Notes: generated from the sequence alone by a model not told the origin. Shown: positions 45,192 through 56,399, counted from the first letter of the stretch. The stretch: 64,000 nt of DNA from Streptomyces armeniacus (GCF_003355155.1 NZ_CP031320.1:7272978-7336977); one strand, 5' to 3'. Translations and numbers: made by a program.

Positions 45192-47579
45192 GTGAACAGC
45201 AGACGGAGATCCATAAGATCCAGATCGGCAGCCCTGGCCACCGCGGTCGCGGCGCTCGGGGCGGCAGTGCTGCTGCCCGCCAACAGCGCGCAGGCCCAGC
45301 CGGATCCGCAGCCGAAGCAGCAGGCCGACACCCAGGCCGAACGGGGCAAGGCCGACCCGGCCGAGAAGCAGCAGCCCAGCCACAATCTGGACGGACCGTT
45401 CAGCGCGGAGCAGCGCACGGAACGTCAGGCGGCACTGCAGAAGCTCGCCTCAGGGGACGGTGAGAAGGGGCAGGCCGACACCTTCTCGCGGGACGACTCC
45501 AAGGTGATGAAGCTCGGCGACGAGAAGTACGTCGAGCTGGCGCGGGAGAAGACGGACAAGATCTTCACCATCCTGGTGGAGTTCGGCGACAAGGTCGACC
45601 CCAAGTACGGCGGCACCCCCGGCCCGCTGCACAACCAGATCAAGAAGCCGGACCGCAAGGACGACAACTCGACGTACTGGAAGGAGGACTTCAACCGCGA
45701 GCACTTCACGGACCTCTACTTCGGCGAGGACACCGAGGACTCGCTCAAGACGTACTACGAGAAGCAGTCCTCCGGCCGCTACTCCGTCGAGGGCACCGTC
45801 TCCGACTGGGTGAAGGTCGACCACAACGAGGCCCGCTACGGCTCCAACTACTGCGGCGACACCACCTGTCCGACCGTGTGGGACGCGATACGCGACGGCG
45901 TCGAGTCCTGGATCGCGGACCAGAAGGCGGACGGCAAGACCGACGACGAGATAGCGCAGCTCATCTCCGAGTACGACGAGTGGGACCGCTACGACTTCGA
46001 CGGTGACGGCGACTTCAACGAGTCGGACGGCTACATCGACCACTTCCAGTTCATCCACGCCGGCGAGGACGAGTCCGCCGGCGGCGGCGAGCAGGGCGAG
46101 GACGCGATCTGGGCGCACCGCTGGTACGCGTACGGCACCGACGCGGGCCACACCGGCCCCGACGGCAACAAGTCGGGCGGCACCGAGATCGGTGACACCG
46201 GCATCTGGGTCGGCGACTACACCGCGCAGCCGGAGAACGGCGGACTCGGCGTCTTCGCCCACGAGTACGGTCACGACCTGGGCCTGCCGGACCACTACGA
46301 CACCACGGGCACCGGCGAGAACTCCGTCGGCTTCTGGTCCCTGATGTCCTCGGGCTCCTGGCTCAACAAGGGCAAGGACGCGATCGGCGACTCGGCCGGC
46401 GACCTGAACGCCTGGGACAAGTTCCAGCTGGGCTGGCTGGACTACGAAACCGCGAAGGCGGCCACCAAGTCCACGCACACGCTGGGGTCTCAGAGCTATC
46501 AGACGAAGAACCCGCAGGCGCTCATCGTCGAGTTGCCCAAGAAGAAGGTCACCACCACCATCACCAAGCCCGCGGAGGGCGACAAGCAGTGGTGGAGCGG
46601 CAGCGGCGACAACCTGCGGAACACGATGAGCCGTTCCGTCGATCTCACCGGCAAGTCCAGCGCCTCGCTGGATCTCAAGGGCTGGTGGGACATCGAGGAG
46701 AACTACGACTACCTCTACACCGAGGTCTCCACCGACGGCGGCGCCAACTGGACGCCCCTGGACGGCACAGCGGACGGCGAACCCATTCCGCGGGACGGCG
46801 GCGACCGGCCCGCGCTGAGCGGTGTGTCGGAGTCGTACCGCGACCTCTCGTACCCGCTGGACGAGTACGCGGGCAAGAAGGTTGATCTTCGCTTCCGTTA
46901 TCTCACCGACGGCGGAGTGGCCCAGAAGGGCTTTGCCGCGGACGCCGTTTCGGTCACCGCGGACGGCGAGAAGGTCTTCGAGGACGGCGCCGAGGGAGAC
47001 GACAACGGCTGGACCGCGGACGGGTTTTCGCGCATCGGCGAGTCCTTCACGAAGGACTACGAGCAGTTCTACATCGCCGAGAACCGGCAGCACGTGGGGT
47101 ACGACAAGTCGCTCGCGCACGGCCCGTACAACTTCGGCTGGCCCTCGACACGGCCCGACTGGGTGGAGCGCTACGACTACCAGAAGGGCCTGCTGATCTG
47201 GCTCTGGGACACCTCGCAGGCGGACAACAATGTCGGCGTTCACCCAGGTGAGGGGCTGATCCTGCCGGTTGACGCGCACGCGAAGCCGGAGCGCTGGAGC
47301 AACGACGACAGTCTGATGCGCGGACGCATCCAGGCGTACGACTCGCCGTTCAGCTGGTACCCCTCGAACGGGATGAAGCTCCACAACGACGGCAAGAAGA
47401 CAGTTGTCTGGCCGAAGTGGGGCACACCGGTATTCGACGACCACAAGGGGACGTACTGGTACGAGAGCAACCCGCAGGCGGGTGTGAAGGTGCCGGATAC
47501 AAACACCCGGATCAAGATCCTGAAGCAGCCCTTCAGTGGTAAGACGATCACAGTCGGAGTGGGGCCCTCGACGAGTTAA
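45192..47579 (+). CDS. Secreted M6-family metalloprotease, immune inhibitor A type
   Basis: 795 aa from GTG 45192 (AGGGGAGG ten bases upstream). The signal peptide is Arg-rich with a long hydrophobic core (ALATAVAALGAAVLLPANSAQA). A propeptide-like charged segment follows. The catalytic zinc motif is HEYGHDLGLPDHYD near residue 357, followed by SLMSSGSW. DRYDFDGDGDFNESDGYIDH is a calcium-loop-like segment. The C-terminal half has a MAM/jelly-roll-like domain (SASLDLKGWWDIEENYDYLY). Acts outside the cell as a general protease. Monocistronic, with a terminator at 47603. Confidence 0.95.
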   Translation: MNSRRRSIRSRSAALATAVAALGAAVLLPANSAQAQPDPQPKQQADTQAERGKADPAEKQQPSHNLDGPFSAEQRTERQAALQKLASGDGEKGQADTFSRDDSKVMKLGDEKYVELAREKTDKIFTILVEFGDKVDPKYGGTPGPLHNQIKKPDRKDDNSTYWKEDFNREHFTDLYFGEDTEDSLKTYYEKQSSGRYSVEGTVSDWVKVDHNEARYGSNYCGDTTCPTVWDAIRDGVESWIADQKADGKTDDEIAQLISEYDEWDRYDFDGDGDFNESDGYIDHFQFIHAGEDESAGGGEQGEDAIWAHRWYAYGTDAGHTGPDGNKSGGTEIGDTGIWVGDYTAQPENGGLGVFAHEYGHDLGLPDHYDTTGTGENSVGFWSLMSSGSWLNKGKDAIGDSAGDLNAWDKFQLGWLDYETAKAATKSTHTLGSQSYQTKNPQALIVELPKKKVTTTITKPAEGDKQWWSGSGDNLRNTMSRSVDLTGKSSASLDLKGWWDIEENYDYLYTEVSTDGGANWTPLDGTADGEPIPRDGGDRPALSGVSESYRDLSYPLDEYAGKKVDLRFRYLTDGGVAQKGFAADAVSVTADGEKVFEDGAEGDDNGWTADGFSRIGESFTKDYEQFYIAENRQHVGYDKSLAHGPYNFGWPSTRPDWVERYDYQKGLLIWLWDTSQADNNVGVHPGEGLILPVDAHAKPERWSNDDSLMRGRIQAYDSPFSWYPSNGMKLHNDGKKTVVWPKWGTPVFDDHKGTYWYESNPQAGVKVPDTNTRIKILKQPFSGKTITVGVGPSTS

Positions 47580-47602
47580 TTTGCATCGTTGCAGGTCAAA
47601 AC

Positions 47603-47642
47603 ATGATCGGCCGTTACCCCCTGGCGGGGAGCGGCCGATCAC
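47603..47642 (+). terminator. Strong terminator after the M6 protease
   Basis: TGATCGGCCG and CGGCCGATCA with inner CCCC/GGGG pairs form a stable hairpin, followed by CGTTT. It starts 24 bp after the stop. Confidence 0.85.
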
Positions 47643-47699
47643 GTTTAGATGCCCTCACGAGGTTCTTCTGACGACCAGTCCGCGGGGGAGTTGTTGATC

Positions 47700-48419
47700 A
47701 TGGCTGTAGGCGGTTTCGCCCAGCTTCCGGACGGCAGTGTGATCGTCGCGCTGTCGCTGCCGCGTCCGGGTGCGCCGCACGGCGGCACGACGGGTGCGGC
47801 GGGCGCGGCGCCTGCCGCCCCAGGCGCCTCTGGCGGCGCCTGGGCGGGCGCGGGCGGGGGCCCTGGCGGTCCGCCCGCACAGGGCGGCCCGGGCGGCTCC
47901 GGCGGCGACGTGCGCGCCGTCACGGCGGCCGCACACGCCCGCGGCGACCGCCGTACGGTCGCCGGCGGGGCACAGCAGGGCGCCGCGTGGCCGTGGCGGC
48001 GGCGTACGTCGCTGGTCGACCACTGGGCGCCCGAACGGCGCCGCTGGTCCGCCCACGCGGACGAGGCCCACACGGTGCGCGCCGCCGCGCCGCGTACGGG
48101 GGCGCCCGGAGCGCCCGGCGGCGAGGAGCCGCGCGTACGGGTGCTCGTACACGCCGGAAACCGAGCCCGAGCCCTGACCCGGCTCCGGAACCTCGGCCTC
48201 CGCGCGGTGTACCTCCGGGGGAACACGGAGCCGCCCACGCCCGACGAGATCACGGCGGTGCTGCACCACCCGGAGGGGCTGGTGTGGCGGGCGACGCCGG
48301 GGGACGACACGGAGGCCTGGCACCCGATAGCCACGCTGCTCCGCCACCACGTGCGGACGCCGGCGAAGTCCGGCCCTCCGGCCCCCTCGGGCCCGTCGGG
48401 CCCGCACCCCCAGCTCTGA
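47700..48419 (+). CDS. Hypothetical protein with low-complexity N-terminal insert
   Basis: 239 aa from ATG 47700 (GGGGGAG nine bases upstream); an in-frame ATG at 47649 lies directly against the preceding terminator. N-terminus MAVGGFAQLPDGSVIVALSL, then a Gly/Ala/Pro-rich linker, then a folded-looking C-terminal part (VRVLVHAGNRARALTRLRNL, AVYLRGNTEPPTPDEITAVL). No family recognised; conserved position near pncA in Streptomyces, from memory. Confidence 0.7.
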   Translation: MAVGGFAQLPDGSVIVALSLPRPGAPHGGTTGAAGAAPAAPGASGGAWAGAGGGPGGPPAQGGPGGSGGDVRAVTAAAHARGDRRTVAGGAQQGAAWPWRRRTSLVDHWAPERRRWSAHADEAHTVRAAAPRTGAPGAPGGEEPRVRVLVHAGNRARALTRLRNLGLRAVYLRGNTEPPTPDEITAVLHHPEGLVWRATPGDDTEAWHPIATLLRHHVRTPAKSGPPAPSGPSGPHPQL

Positions 48420-48446
48420 CGAGCCCGCACCCTCAAGCCGTCCGCA

Positions 48447-48659
48447 CCTCAAGCCCGTCCGGCGTTTGAGGACGGCCCTCAGCCCGCGACGGGCGGCAGA
48501 TGCTGGTCACGGGTCACGCCATCGTGCCGGGGTGCCGCCCGGGAATGGGCGGGCGTTCGTCCTCAATCGCCGGACGGGCTTGATGCGGCGGATGTTCCGC
48601 CCTCAACCGCGGTCCGGGAACGGGCAAGGGCCGTCCACGAACGCCGGACGGGCTTGAGG
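48447..48659. repeat. Cluster of three REP-like copies
   Basis: CTCAAGCCCGTCCGGCGTTT.. (48447-48480), the inverse CGTCCTCAATCGCCGGACGG.. (about 48,558-48,583) and a third GAACGCCGGACGGGCTTGAG copy ending at 48,659. Between convergent genes, where such elements may act as bidirectional terminators. Confidence 0.8.
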
Positions 48660-48686
48660 TGGCGGACGGGCCGGCAGGCAAAGCCG

Positions 48687-49274
48687 TCAGCGCAGGACCG
48701 GCTTGCCCGTGAGGGCCACACCCGCCTCGCGCAACCCTTCCAGCGCCCGCTCCGTCGTCGCCGGTGCGACCCCCGCCGTGAGGTCCAGGAGCACGTGCGT
48801 GCGGAAGCCCTCGGCCGCCGCGTCCTGCGCGGTGGCCCGTACGCAGTGGTCCGTGGCGATGCCCACCACGTCCACCTCCTGTACGTCGCGCTCCCGCAGC
48901 CAGTCGGCGAGCGGCAGGCCGTTCTCGTCGACGCCCTCGAAGCCGCTGTACGCCGCCGTGTACGCGCCCTTGTCGAAGACCGCGTCGATGGCGCCCGAGG
49001 CCACGGCCGGGGAGAAGTTGGGGTGGAATCCGACGCCCTCCGTGCCCGCGACGCAGTGCGGGGGCCAGGAGTGCTCGAAGTCCGGCCGGTCGGAGAAGTG
49101 GTCGCCCGGCGCGATGTGGAGGTCGCGGGTGGCCACGACGTGGCGGTAGCCCGCGGTCGCGTCGCCGATGAGCTCGGTGATGGCCGCGGCGACGTCCGCG
49201 CCGCCCGCGACCGCGAGGCTGCCGCCCTCGCAGAAGTCGTTCTGCACGTCGACGATGATCAGTGCCCGGTGCAT
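48687..49274 (-). CDS. pncA: Nicotinamidase
   Basis: 195 aa from ATG 49274 (AAGGTG upstream). The isochorismatase-fold triad is visible: Asp in IIVDVQNDF, a Lys in VFDKGAYTAAYSGFEG, Cys in GIATDHCVRAT. Metal-binding HPNF/DLH region present (ATRDLHIAPGDHFSD). Converts nicotinamide to nicotinate for NAD salvage; the next step is the neighbouring pncB. Confidence 0.96.
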   Translation of the reverse strand: MHRALIIVDVQNDFCEGGSLAVAGGADVAAAITELIGDATAGYRHVVATRDLHIAPGDHFSDRPDFEHSWPPHCVAGTEGVGFHPNFSPAVASGAIDAVFDKGAYTAAYSGFEGVDENGLPLADWLRERDVQEVDVVGIATDHCVRATAQDAAAEGFRTHVLLDLTAGVAPATTERALEGLREAGVALTGKPVLR

Positions 49275-49459
49275 GGTGCACACCTTTCGGCCGAGGTAGG
49301 GGCGGTTCGGTCAGCCACCGTGTCCGAGACTAGTCACTCCATGTCACTTACGGGAGTCCGTACCCCACGACTCCCCGCGGCACCCGTGCGGCCCCAACGG
49401 AATCCGCCGCACCACGGGTCGCACCAGGAGTCGCGCCACGGGCCACCACGTGCCGCCCG

Positions 49460-50815
49460 TCACGCCTGCTCCGTCGGCAGCACCGGCTCGCCCCGAGACA
49501 GCTGCGTCGCGGACAGCGGCAGCCCCGCCAGCGCCCTGCGGTGCCGGTCACGGGCCGTGTCCAGCGGTTCGCGGCCGACCGTGCGCCCGCCCAGCACCAG
49601 CGGCACCTGGAGCTGCGCGTCGGCCAGTTCGTCCGGCACGGGGCCCGTGCCGATCATCTCCGCCTGCGCGATGCCGTCCGCGTCGCGCGGGCGCGCGGCC
49701 CATTTCGCGCCGCCCACGGTGGACTTGCCCCCGAGGCCCTTCTTGGCGACGGGCCGCAGCACCTCCGTACGGCCGTCGCCCGCGCCCTCCGTACCGCCTT
49801 CGCCGTTCTCGCCACGCGCCACCAGCTTGTAGACCATCGAGCAGGTCGGATGGCCGCTGCCGGTCACCAACTGCGTGCCCACGCCGTACGAGTCGACGGG
49901 TGCCGCCGCCAACGAGGCGATGGCGTACTCGTCCAGGTCGCTCGTCACCACGATCCGGGTGTTCTTGGCGCCCAGTTCGTCCAGCTGCTGCCGCACCCGG
50001 TGCGCGATGAGCAGCAGGTCGCCGGAGTCGATCCGTACGGCGCCCAGTCCGGGGCCGGCGACCTCCACTGCCGTACGGACGGCCTCGGCGATGTCGTACG
50101 TGTCCACCAGCAGCGTGGTGCCGCTGCCCAGCGACTCGACCTGGGCGGTGAATGCGTCCCGCTCGCTGTCGTGCAGCAGCGTGAACGCGTGCGCGCTGGT
50201 GCCCGCGGTGGGGATGCCGTAGCGGAAACCGGCCGCCAGGTCCGAGGTCTTGGTGAACCCGCCGACGTACGCCGCGCGTGACGCCGCCACCGCCGCCAGC
50301 TCGTGCGTGCGCCGCGCGCCCATCTCGACGAGTGGCCGGTCGCCGGCCGCGACGGCCATGCGGGACGCGGCGGCGGCGACGGCCGAGTCGTGGTTGAGGA
50401 TCGACAGGACAACGGTCTCGAGCAGCACGCACTCCGCGAAGCTGCCCTCGACGCGCAGGATCGGGGAGCCGGGGAAGTAGACCTCGCCCTCGGGGTAGCC
50501 GTGGATGTCGCCGCTGAAGCGGTAGTCGGCGAGCCAGCGCAGGGTGGCCTCGTCCACGACGTCGCGCGCGCGGAGGAAGTCCAGCACATTCGCGTCGAAG
50601 CGGAAGTTCTCCACCGCGTCCAGCACCCGGCCGGTGCCCGCCACGACGCCGTACCGGCGGCCTTCCGGGAGCCGCCGCGTGAAGACCTCGAAGACGGACC
50701 GCCGGTGCGCCGTACCGGAACGGAGCGCGGCCTGCAGCATCGTGAGCTCGTACTGGTCGGTGAAGAGCGCCGTGGACGGCACGGACACCGGCAGTTCCAG
50801 ATCCGCTGTGTTCAT
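49460..50815 (-). CDS. pncB: Nicotinate phosphoribosyltransferase
   Basis: About 451 aa (ATG 50815, or ATG 50824 which is nearer a GAGG). [17 protein letters not shown] is the family's N-terminus; [19 protein letters not shown] is the phosphate/PRPP-site region; [13 protein letters not shown] is the C-terminal signature. Joins nicotinate to PRPP. Upstream of pncA on the same strand with a 185-bp gap, forming the NAD salvage pair. Confidence 0.96.
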   Translation of the reverse strand: MNTADLELPVSVPSTALFTDQYELTMLQAALRSGTAHRRSVFEVFTRRLPEGRRYGVVAGTGRVLDAVENFRFDANVLDFLRARDVVDEATLRWLADYRFSGDIHGYPEGEVYFPGSPILRVEGSFAECVLLETVVLSILNHDSAVAAAASRMAVAAGDRPLVEMGARRTHELAAVAASRAAYVGGFTKTSDLAAGFRYGIPTAGTSAHAFTLLHDSERDAFTAQVESLGSGTTLLVDTYDIAEAVRTAVEVAGPGLGAVRIDSGDLLLIAHRVRQQLDELGAKNTRIVVTSDLDEYAIASLAAAPVDSYGVGTQLVTGSGHPTCSMVYKLVARGENGEGGTEGAGDGRTEVLRPVAKKGLGGKSTVGGAKWAARPRDADGIAQAEMIGTGPVPDELADAQLQVPLVLGGRTVGREPLDTARDRHRRALAGLPLSATQLSRGEPVLPTEQA

Positions 50816-50935
50816 ACGGCGCATGCTACCTCAGATCTCGTCAGAGTGACGATATTCGTCGGGGGTCGCACGGGCGGCCCGGCGGGAGGGGACGCGCGGG
50901 AGCCGTTTGCGCGCCGGGCCCCTCGGGGTGGCAGC

Positions 50936-51247
50936 ATGGAACACGTGAGTGTTGCCCCCACGGAGATCGAGCGTCCGGAGTCGAGCGAGGCGCCTGTCGA
51001 GGTGCCTGAGCCGGACGTCCCCTGGGCGACGGTCGTGCACAACGACCCCGTGAACCTGATGAGTTACGTGACCTACGTCTTCCAGAGCTACTTCGGCTAT
51101 CCGAAGGAAAAGGCGAAGAAGCTGATGATGGACGTCCACCACAAGGGCCGCGCGGTCGTCTCCACCGGGAGTCGCGAGGAGATGGAGCGAGACGTGCAGG
51201 CGATGCACGGGTACGGCCTGTGGGCGACCCTCACCCAGGACCGCTGA
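50936..51247 (+). CDS. clpS: ATP-dependent Clp protease adaptor ClpS
   Basis: 103 aa from ATG 50936; GTG 50945 is a possible start ([11 protein letters not shown]). Core [20 protein letters not shown] and [20 protein letters not shown] are ClpS signatures. It delivers N-degron proteins to ClpAP/ClpCP. The stop overlaps the next ATG by one base (TGATG), so the downstream gene is coupled. Confidence 0.97.
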   Translation: MEHVSVAPTEIERPESSEAPVEVPEPDVPWATVVHNDPVNLMSYVTYVFQSYFGYPKEKAKKLMMDVHHKGRAVVSTGSREEMERDVQAMHGYGLWATLTQDR

Positions 51248-51846
51248 TGGCCGGGCACTTCGAACCCACCGGGGACGGGGGCGCGGCGATCGCCCTCGAC
51301 GAGGTGGAGATCTCGATCCTGCGCAGCCTCGCCGTCCAGCTGCTGGAACTGATCGGTCCGGGCGAGGAGCCCGCCGAGGGCGACGACCCGCTCGCCGCGC
51401 TGTTCGCGGAGGGCCCGAGCGAGCCGCCGTCCGATCCGGCGCTCGCCCGCCTGTTCCCCGACGCGTACCGCGATCCGGACACCAAGCCGGGCGACGAGGA
51501 CGAGGACGCCCGTACGGCCTCCGCGGACTTCCGCCGCTACACGGAGAACGACCTGCGCACCGGCAAGCGCGAGAACGCCCTCGCGGTCGTCCGCGCGCTG
51601 GACGGGCTCACGGCGCGCGGCGAGGGCGGCGCCGTGCTGACGCTCACCGGGCCCGACTCGCAGCGGTGGCTGGGCACGCTCAACGACCTCCGGCTCGCCA
51701 TCGGCACCCGGCTCGAGGTGACGGACGACGAGAACGGCGGCGGGCTGTACGACCTGCCGAACGAGGATCCGCGGAAGCCGATGGTGATGGCGTATCTGTG
51801 GCTCGGCGCGCTCCAGGAGACCCTGATCGAGACGCTCGCGGACTGA
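51247..51846 (+). CDS. DUF2017 protein, ClpS operon partner
   Basis: 199 aa. EVEISILRSLAVQLLELIG and FRRYTENDLRTGKRENA, plus VMAYLWLGALQETLIETL at the end, fit the actinobacterial DUF2017 family that follows clpS. Start ATG overlaps the clpS stop. Function unknown; constant linkage suggests a link to Clp proteolysis. Confidence 0.93.
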   Translation: MAGHFEPTGDGGAAIALDEVEISILRSLAVQLLELIGPGEEPAEGDDPLAALFAEGPSEPPSDPALARLFPDAYRDPDTKPGDEDEDARTASADFRRYTENDLRTGKRENALAVVRALDGLTARGEGGAVLTLTGPDSQRWLGTLNDLRLAIGTRLEVTDDENGGGLYDLPNEDPRKPMVMAYLWLGALQETLIETLAD

Positions 51847-52167
51847 GCCGGCCGACCGGTCACCCGTCACCGTACGTAAAGCACCGTGCCCGTTAATCGT
51901 GCATGGCGCACGTTCTTCGGATGGAATGCCGGAATTGCCATGGAAGGTCGACTGCCGTTACTTCCACGTGATGGGACTGTGCGGACTTCGACACACGGCC
52001 CCGGTAGCTCTGCGTGATAGGAACTCCCGAGGAAAAGTCACGGAGACATCAAGCCGGACCGCAGTGTCCGGGTCCTCCGACCGGCACCGGAAAAGTCGCC
52101 CTGGCTGATCCGGGCAGGGAGTCTCCTGCTCACCGTTCCCCCGCAGCCGCAGAGCCAGAGGAAATCC
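51847..52167. other. 321-bp intergenic region upstream of the symporter
   Basis: Contains stretches less GC-rich than average (GGATGGAATGCCGGAATTGC) and the RBS AGAGGA of the next gene. No convincing small gene or riboswitch recognised. Confidence 0.5.
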
Positions 52168-53754
52168 ATGGCGAGTGAATCCTGGACCGACAAAGTCGAC
52201 AAGAATCTCAACGACTTCTTCGAGCCCGTCTCGACGAAGGCGAGCGAGATCGTCTTCTACGACGTCCACATCTTTGACACTGATTTCCCGCTCATCGTGG
52301 GCTGGCTGGTGCTGGCCGGCGCGATCTTCACCACGTACTTCGGATTCGCCCAGGTACGTCATCTGAGGACCGCCTTCAACCTGGTGCGCGGCAAGTACGA
52401 CCAGAAGGACGCTCCCGGTGAGATCAGCCACTTCCAGGCGCTGACCTCCGCCGTCTCCGGCACGGTCGGGCTCGGCAACATCGCCGGTGTGGCCATCGCC
52501 GTCTCCATCGGCGGTCCCGGCGCCACGTTCTGGATGATTCTCTGCGGACTCCTGGGCATGGCCACGAAGTTCGTGGAGTGCACTCTCGGCGTGAAGTACC
52601 GGGACGTGCACGAGGACGGCACCGTCTCCGGCGGCCCGATGAAGTACCTGCGCAAGGGCATGGCGGAGCGCGGACTGCCGAACCTCGGCAAGGTCCTGGC
52701 CATCGGCTCGTGCGCCATGCTCCTCTTCTTCACCTTCTTCGGCGGCAACCTCTTCCAGGTCAACCAGTCCCTGGAGCAGCTCGTCGCCGTGACCGGCAAG
52801 GACGACAGCTTCTTCAACGAGTCCACGGGCGGGTTCGTGTACGGCGTGGTCATCGCCGTGCTGGTCGCGCTCGTCCTGCTCGGCGGGATCCGCTCCATCG
52901 GTGCCGTCACCGCCCGCCTGGTGCCCGCCATGGCCATCGTCTACGTGATCGCCTGCCTGACCGTCATCGGCTTCAACATCGGTGACGTGCCCAGTGCCTT
53001 CAGCACCATCATCAGCGAGGCCTTCAACCCCGAGGGCGTGGCCGGCGGCCTGGTCGGCGCACTGATCGTCGGATTCCAGCGGGCCGCCTTCTCCAACGAG
53101 GCCGGCATCGGCTCGGCGCCCACGGCGCACGCGGCGGTGAAGACCAAGCACCCGGCGACGGAGGGGCTGGTCGCCATGATCGAGCCGTTCATCGACACCG
53201 TCGTCATCTGCACCATGACCGCGCTGACCATCATCATCGCGGGCGGCCCGATGTACGAGAAGCTGCGTGACGACGCGGCCGCCGGCAAGGCCGTGGACGG
53301 CAGCACCAGCCAGGGCATCTCGGTCACCTCGGACGCGTTCGAGACGTCCATGTCCTGGTTCCCCAACATCCTGACCGTGGCCGTCGTGCTGTTCGCCTTC
53401 TCGACGCTCATCACCTGGAGCTACTACGGGCTGAAGTGCTGGACGTACCTGTTCGGCGAAAACAAGATCTCGGAGATCATCTACAAGGTCGTCTTCTGCC
53501 TCACCGTCGTCATGGGTGCGCTGATGTCCCTCGGCACCCTGGTGTCCCTCGCGGACGCGACACTGTTCACGGCGGCGCTGTTCAACATCATCGGCCTGTA
53601 CTTCCTGATGCCGGTGGTCAAGCGGGAGCTGAAGAAGGTCCTCGAGTACACCCGCCGGCGGGACGCAGGCGAGTCCGAGGAGCAGATCGAGGCCAGCTGG
53701 GCCGCGGCGGCACCCGACGCGGGGGCGGGCGCGGGGGCGCCCAAGCAGCTCTGA
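52168..53754 (+). CDS. Sodium:alanine/glycine symporter (AGCS family)
   Basis: 528 aa; ATG 52168 has AGAGGA upstream. About ten membrane spans. The AGCS signature region AVSGTVGLGNIAGVAIAVS and GGPGATFWMILCGLLGM is intact, with QRAAFSNEAGIGSAPTAHAA in the second half. Co-transports small neutral amino acids with sodium. Monocistronic. Confidence 0.95.
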   Translation: MASESWTDKVDKNLNDFFEPVSTKASEIVFYDVHIFDTDFPLIVGWLVLAGAIFTTYFGFAQVRHLRTAFNLVRGKYDQKDAPGEISHFQALTSAVSGTVGLGNIAGVAIAVSIGGPGATFWMILCGLLGMATKFVECTLGVKYRDVHEDGTVSGGPMKYLRKGMAERGLPNLGKVLAIGSCAMLLFFTFFGGNLFQVNQSLEQLVAVTGKDDSFFNESTGGFVYGVVIAVLVALVLLGGIRSIGAVTARLVPAMAIVYVIACLTVIGFNIGDVPSAFSTIISEAFNPEGVAGGLVGALIVGFQRAAFSNEAGIGSAPTAHAAVKTKHPATEGLVAMIEPFIDTVVICTMTALTIIIAGGPMYEKLRDDAAAGKAVDGSTSQGISVTSDAFETSMSWFPNILTVAVVLFAFSTLITWSYYGLKCWTYLFGENKISEIIYKVVFCLTVVMGALMSLGTLVSLADATLFTAALFNIIGLYFLMPVVKRELKKVLEYTRRRDAGESEEQIEASWAAAAPDAGAGAGAPKQL

Positions 53755-53794
53755 GCCGGGCCTGAGCCGGGCCTGAGCCGGCTCTGAGCCGGTC
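53751..53794. repeat. Four 11-bp tandem repeats starting in the symporter stop codon
   Basis: CTGAGCCGGGC repeated four times with small changes in the last bases; the TGA of the first unit is the gene's stop. Multiplied stop codons may reflect slippage. Confidence 0.85.
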
Positions 53795-53882
53795 GGCCGC
53801 ACCGTACGGCGGCGGGGCCCCGTCCGCACCCCCACGGGGGCGCGGGCGGGGCCCTGTCACGTGCCGACTTATGCTGCACACC

Positions 53883-54314
53883 ATGCTGACCATCACCCAG
53901 GAGCTGTACGACCGGATCGTCGCGCACGCCCGCGCGGACCACCCCGACGAGGCGTGCGGCGTGATCGCGGGACCGGCCGGCTCGGGGCGCCCCGAGCGAT
54001 TCATCCCGATGCTGAACGCGGCCCGGTCGCCCACGTTCTACGAGTTCGACTCCACCGACCTCCTCAAGCTCTACCGCGAGATGGACGACCGCGACGAGGA
54101 GCCGGTCGTCATCTACCACTCGCACACCGCCACCGAGGCGTACCCGTCCCGTACGGACATCTCGCTGGCCAACGAGCCGTACGCGCACTACGTCCTCGTC
54201 TCCACCGCCGAGTGCGGGAACGACGAAGGCCCGGTCTCCTTCCGGTCGTTCCGCATCGAGGCCGGTGAGGTCACCGAGGAGGAGGTGCGGACCGTCCCGG
54301 CGTACGAGAACTGA
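53883..54314 (+). CDS. mec: Mec-type JAMM/MPN metallopeptidase
   Basis: 143 aa from ATG 53883; ATG 53871 possible. The JAMM zinc motif is HSHTATEAYPSRTD (HxH, S, D) with the upstream catalytic Glu in HPDEACGVIAG. In Mycobacterium, Mec+ cuts cysteine from the CysO-Cys adduct. Here cysO and cysM follow in order, so the cysteine pathway is complete. JAMM proteases of related systems also trim C-terminal tails of sulfur carriers, which matters because CysO here has a tail. Confidence 0.94.
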   Translation: MLTITQELYDRIVAHARADHPDEACGVIAGPAGSGRPERFIPMLNAARSPTFYEFDSTDLLKLYREMDDRDEEPVVIYHSHTATEAYPSRTDISLANEPYAHYVLVSTAECGNDEGPVSFRSFRIEAGEVTEEEVRTVPAYEN

Positions 54315-54380
54315 GACGGCCGCGTCCGCATGCTGGTACCGGGACGGGTTCCGCGGTCCGGGAATCGTTACGATGAGCCC

Positions 54381-54566
54381 ATGGTTGTCCACGACGTGAG
54401 CGCACTCTCGAAGACCACGGGCACGACGCTGCCCGCTTCGGCGCGCTCCGCGACGGCTCTCCTCGGAGCCTTCGGCTGCGGAGCGGCGCGTCTGCACGTC
54501 GACCTGTGCCGCCTCGCCAGCGCCACGTGTCCCGGCGGCCGTGCCGCCGCGCACGCCCGCGCCTGA
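54381..54566 (+). CDS. Possible Cys-containing leader peptide upstream of cysO
   Basis: 61 codons from ATG 54381 (GTG 54396 also possible). The C-terminal part reads RLHVDLCRLASATC, matching from memory the HVDLxR..SAxC pattern of short leader peptides placed before sulfur and cysteine genes in Streptomyces. It ends 79 nt before cysO. Ribosome stalling at its Cys codons when Cys-tRNA is low could raise cysO-cysM expression. No strong RBS, and the N-terminal extension is longer than usual. Confidence 0.6.
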   Translation: MVVHDVSALSKTTGTTLPASARSATALLGAFGCGAARLHVDLCRLASATCPGGRAAAHARA

Positions 54567-54578
54567 GCGTCCGCCTGA

Positions 54579-55904
<1,326 letters not shown>

Positions 55905-55923
55905 CCACCCCCGCCCGCCCCGC

Positions 55924-55948
55924 GGCCCCCGCACGCTGTGCGGGGGCC
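55924..55948 (+). terminator. Terminator of the cysO-cysM operon
   Basis: GGCCCCCGCAC and GTGCGGGGGCC form a perfect 11-bp stem with a GCT loop, 19 bp past the cysM stop. Confidence 0.85.
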
Positions 55949-56184
55949 CGCCAATCTTTTCCGCCGCCGCGGCGGGCAACCCTGATGGCGAGGGTCCGGC
56001 GGCATGGGAGCGGGCTGCGCCCGGCTCTTTTGCGCCTGGGGTGGGTGCGTCTGGCGCCCGCGCCCGCACTGTGCGGCGTGAGCACGGGCTTCGCCCGGCT
56101 CGGGGCTTGTTGGGCGGGCGGCGCGAGCCGCCAACTCTTCCCGCCGCCGCGGCGGGCACCCGTGGCGAGGGTCCGGCGGCATGG
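55949..56184. repeat. Direct pair of ~57-bp GC-rich repeats
   Basis: CGCCAATCTTTTCCGCCGCC.. (55949-56008) recurs as CGCCAACTCTTCCCGCCGCC.. (56129-56184), both running to GGCGAGGGTCCGGCGGCATG. Not coding. Probably another dispersed intergenic repeat family. Confidence 0.8.
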
Positions 56185-56223
56185 GCGGGCGCCGAGGGGC
56201 CTCGGGTCGTGGGCGGTCGGCGG

Positions 56224-56398
56224 TAGGGCCTGTCGTCAAAGTCCCGCCTTGCCCGCGACGCCCTGCACGCACATCTGCTGCGTTGTCGCACCGTCCGAGT
56301 AGCCCACTACGAGGACGGCACTCCGCCTTGCAGCTGCACGCACCGGACGCCGTGGGCACCGCCTTCGGCGGACGGCGCTACTTTGACGACAGGCCCTA
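56224..56398. mobile_element. 175-bp MITE with perfect 19-bp terminal inverted repeats and TA ends
   Basis: The left end TAGGGCCTGTCGTCAAAGT (56224-56242) is exactly complementary to 56380-56398. The outer TA on both sides fits a TA target duplication, the IS630/Tc1 habit. No transposase inside. From memory, closely similar elements occur in many Streptomyces genomes. Confidence 0.9.
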
Positions 56399-56399
56399 G

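Noticed and set aside
47649..47699. Upstream start for the 47700 gene
   Set aside because: ATG 47649 follows a terminator by 7 bases and has no RBS; ATG 47700 has GGGGGAG.
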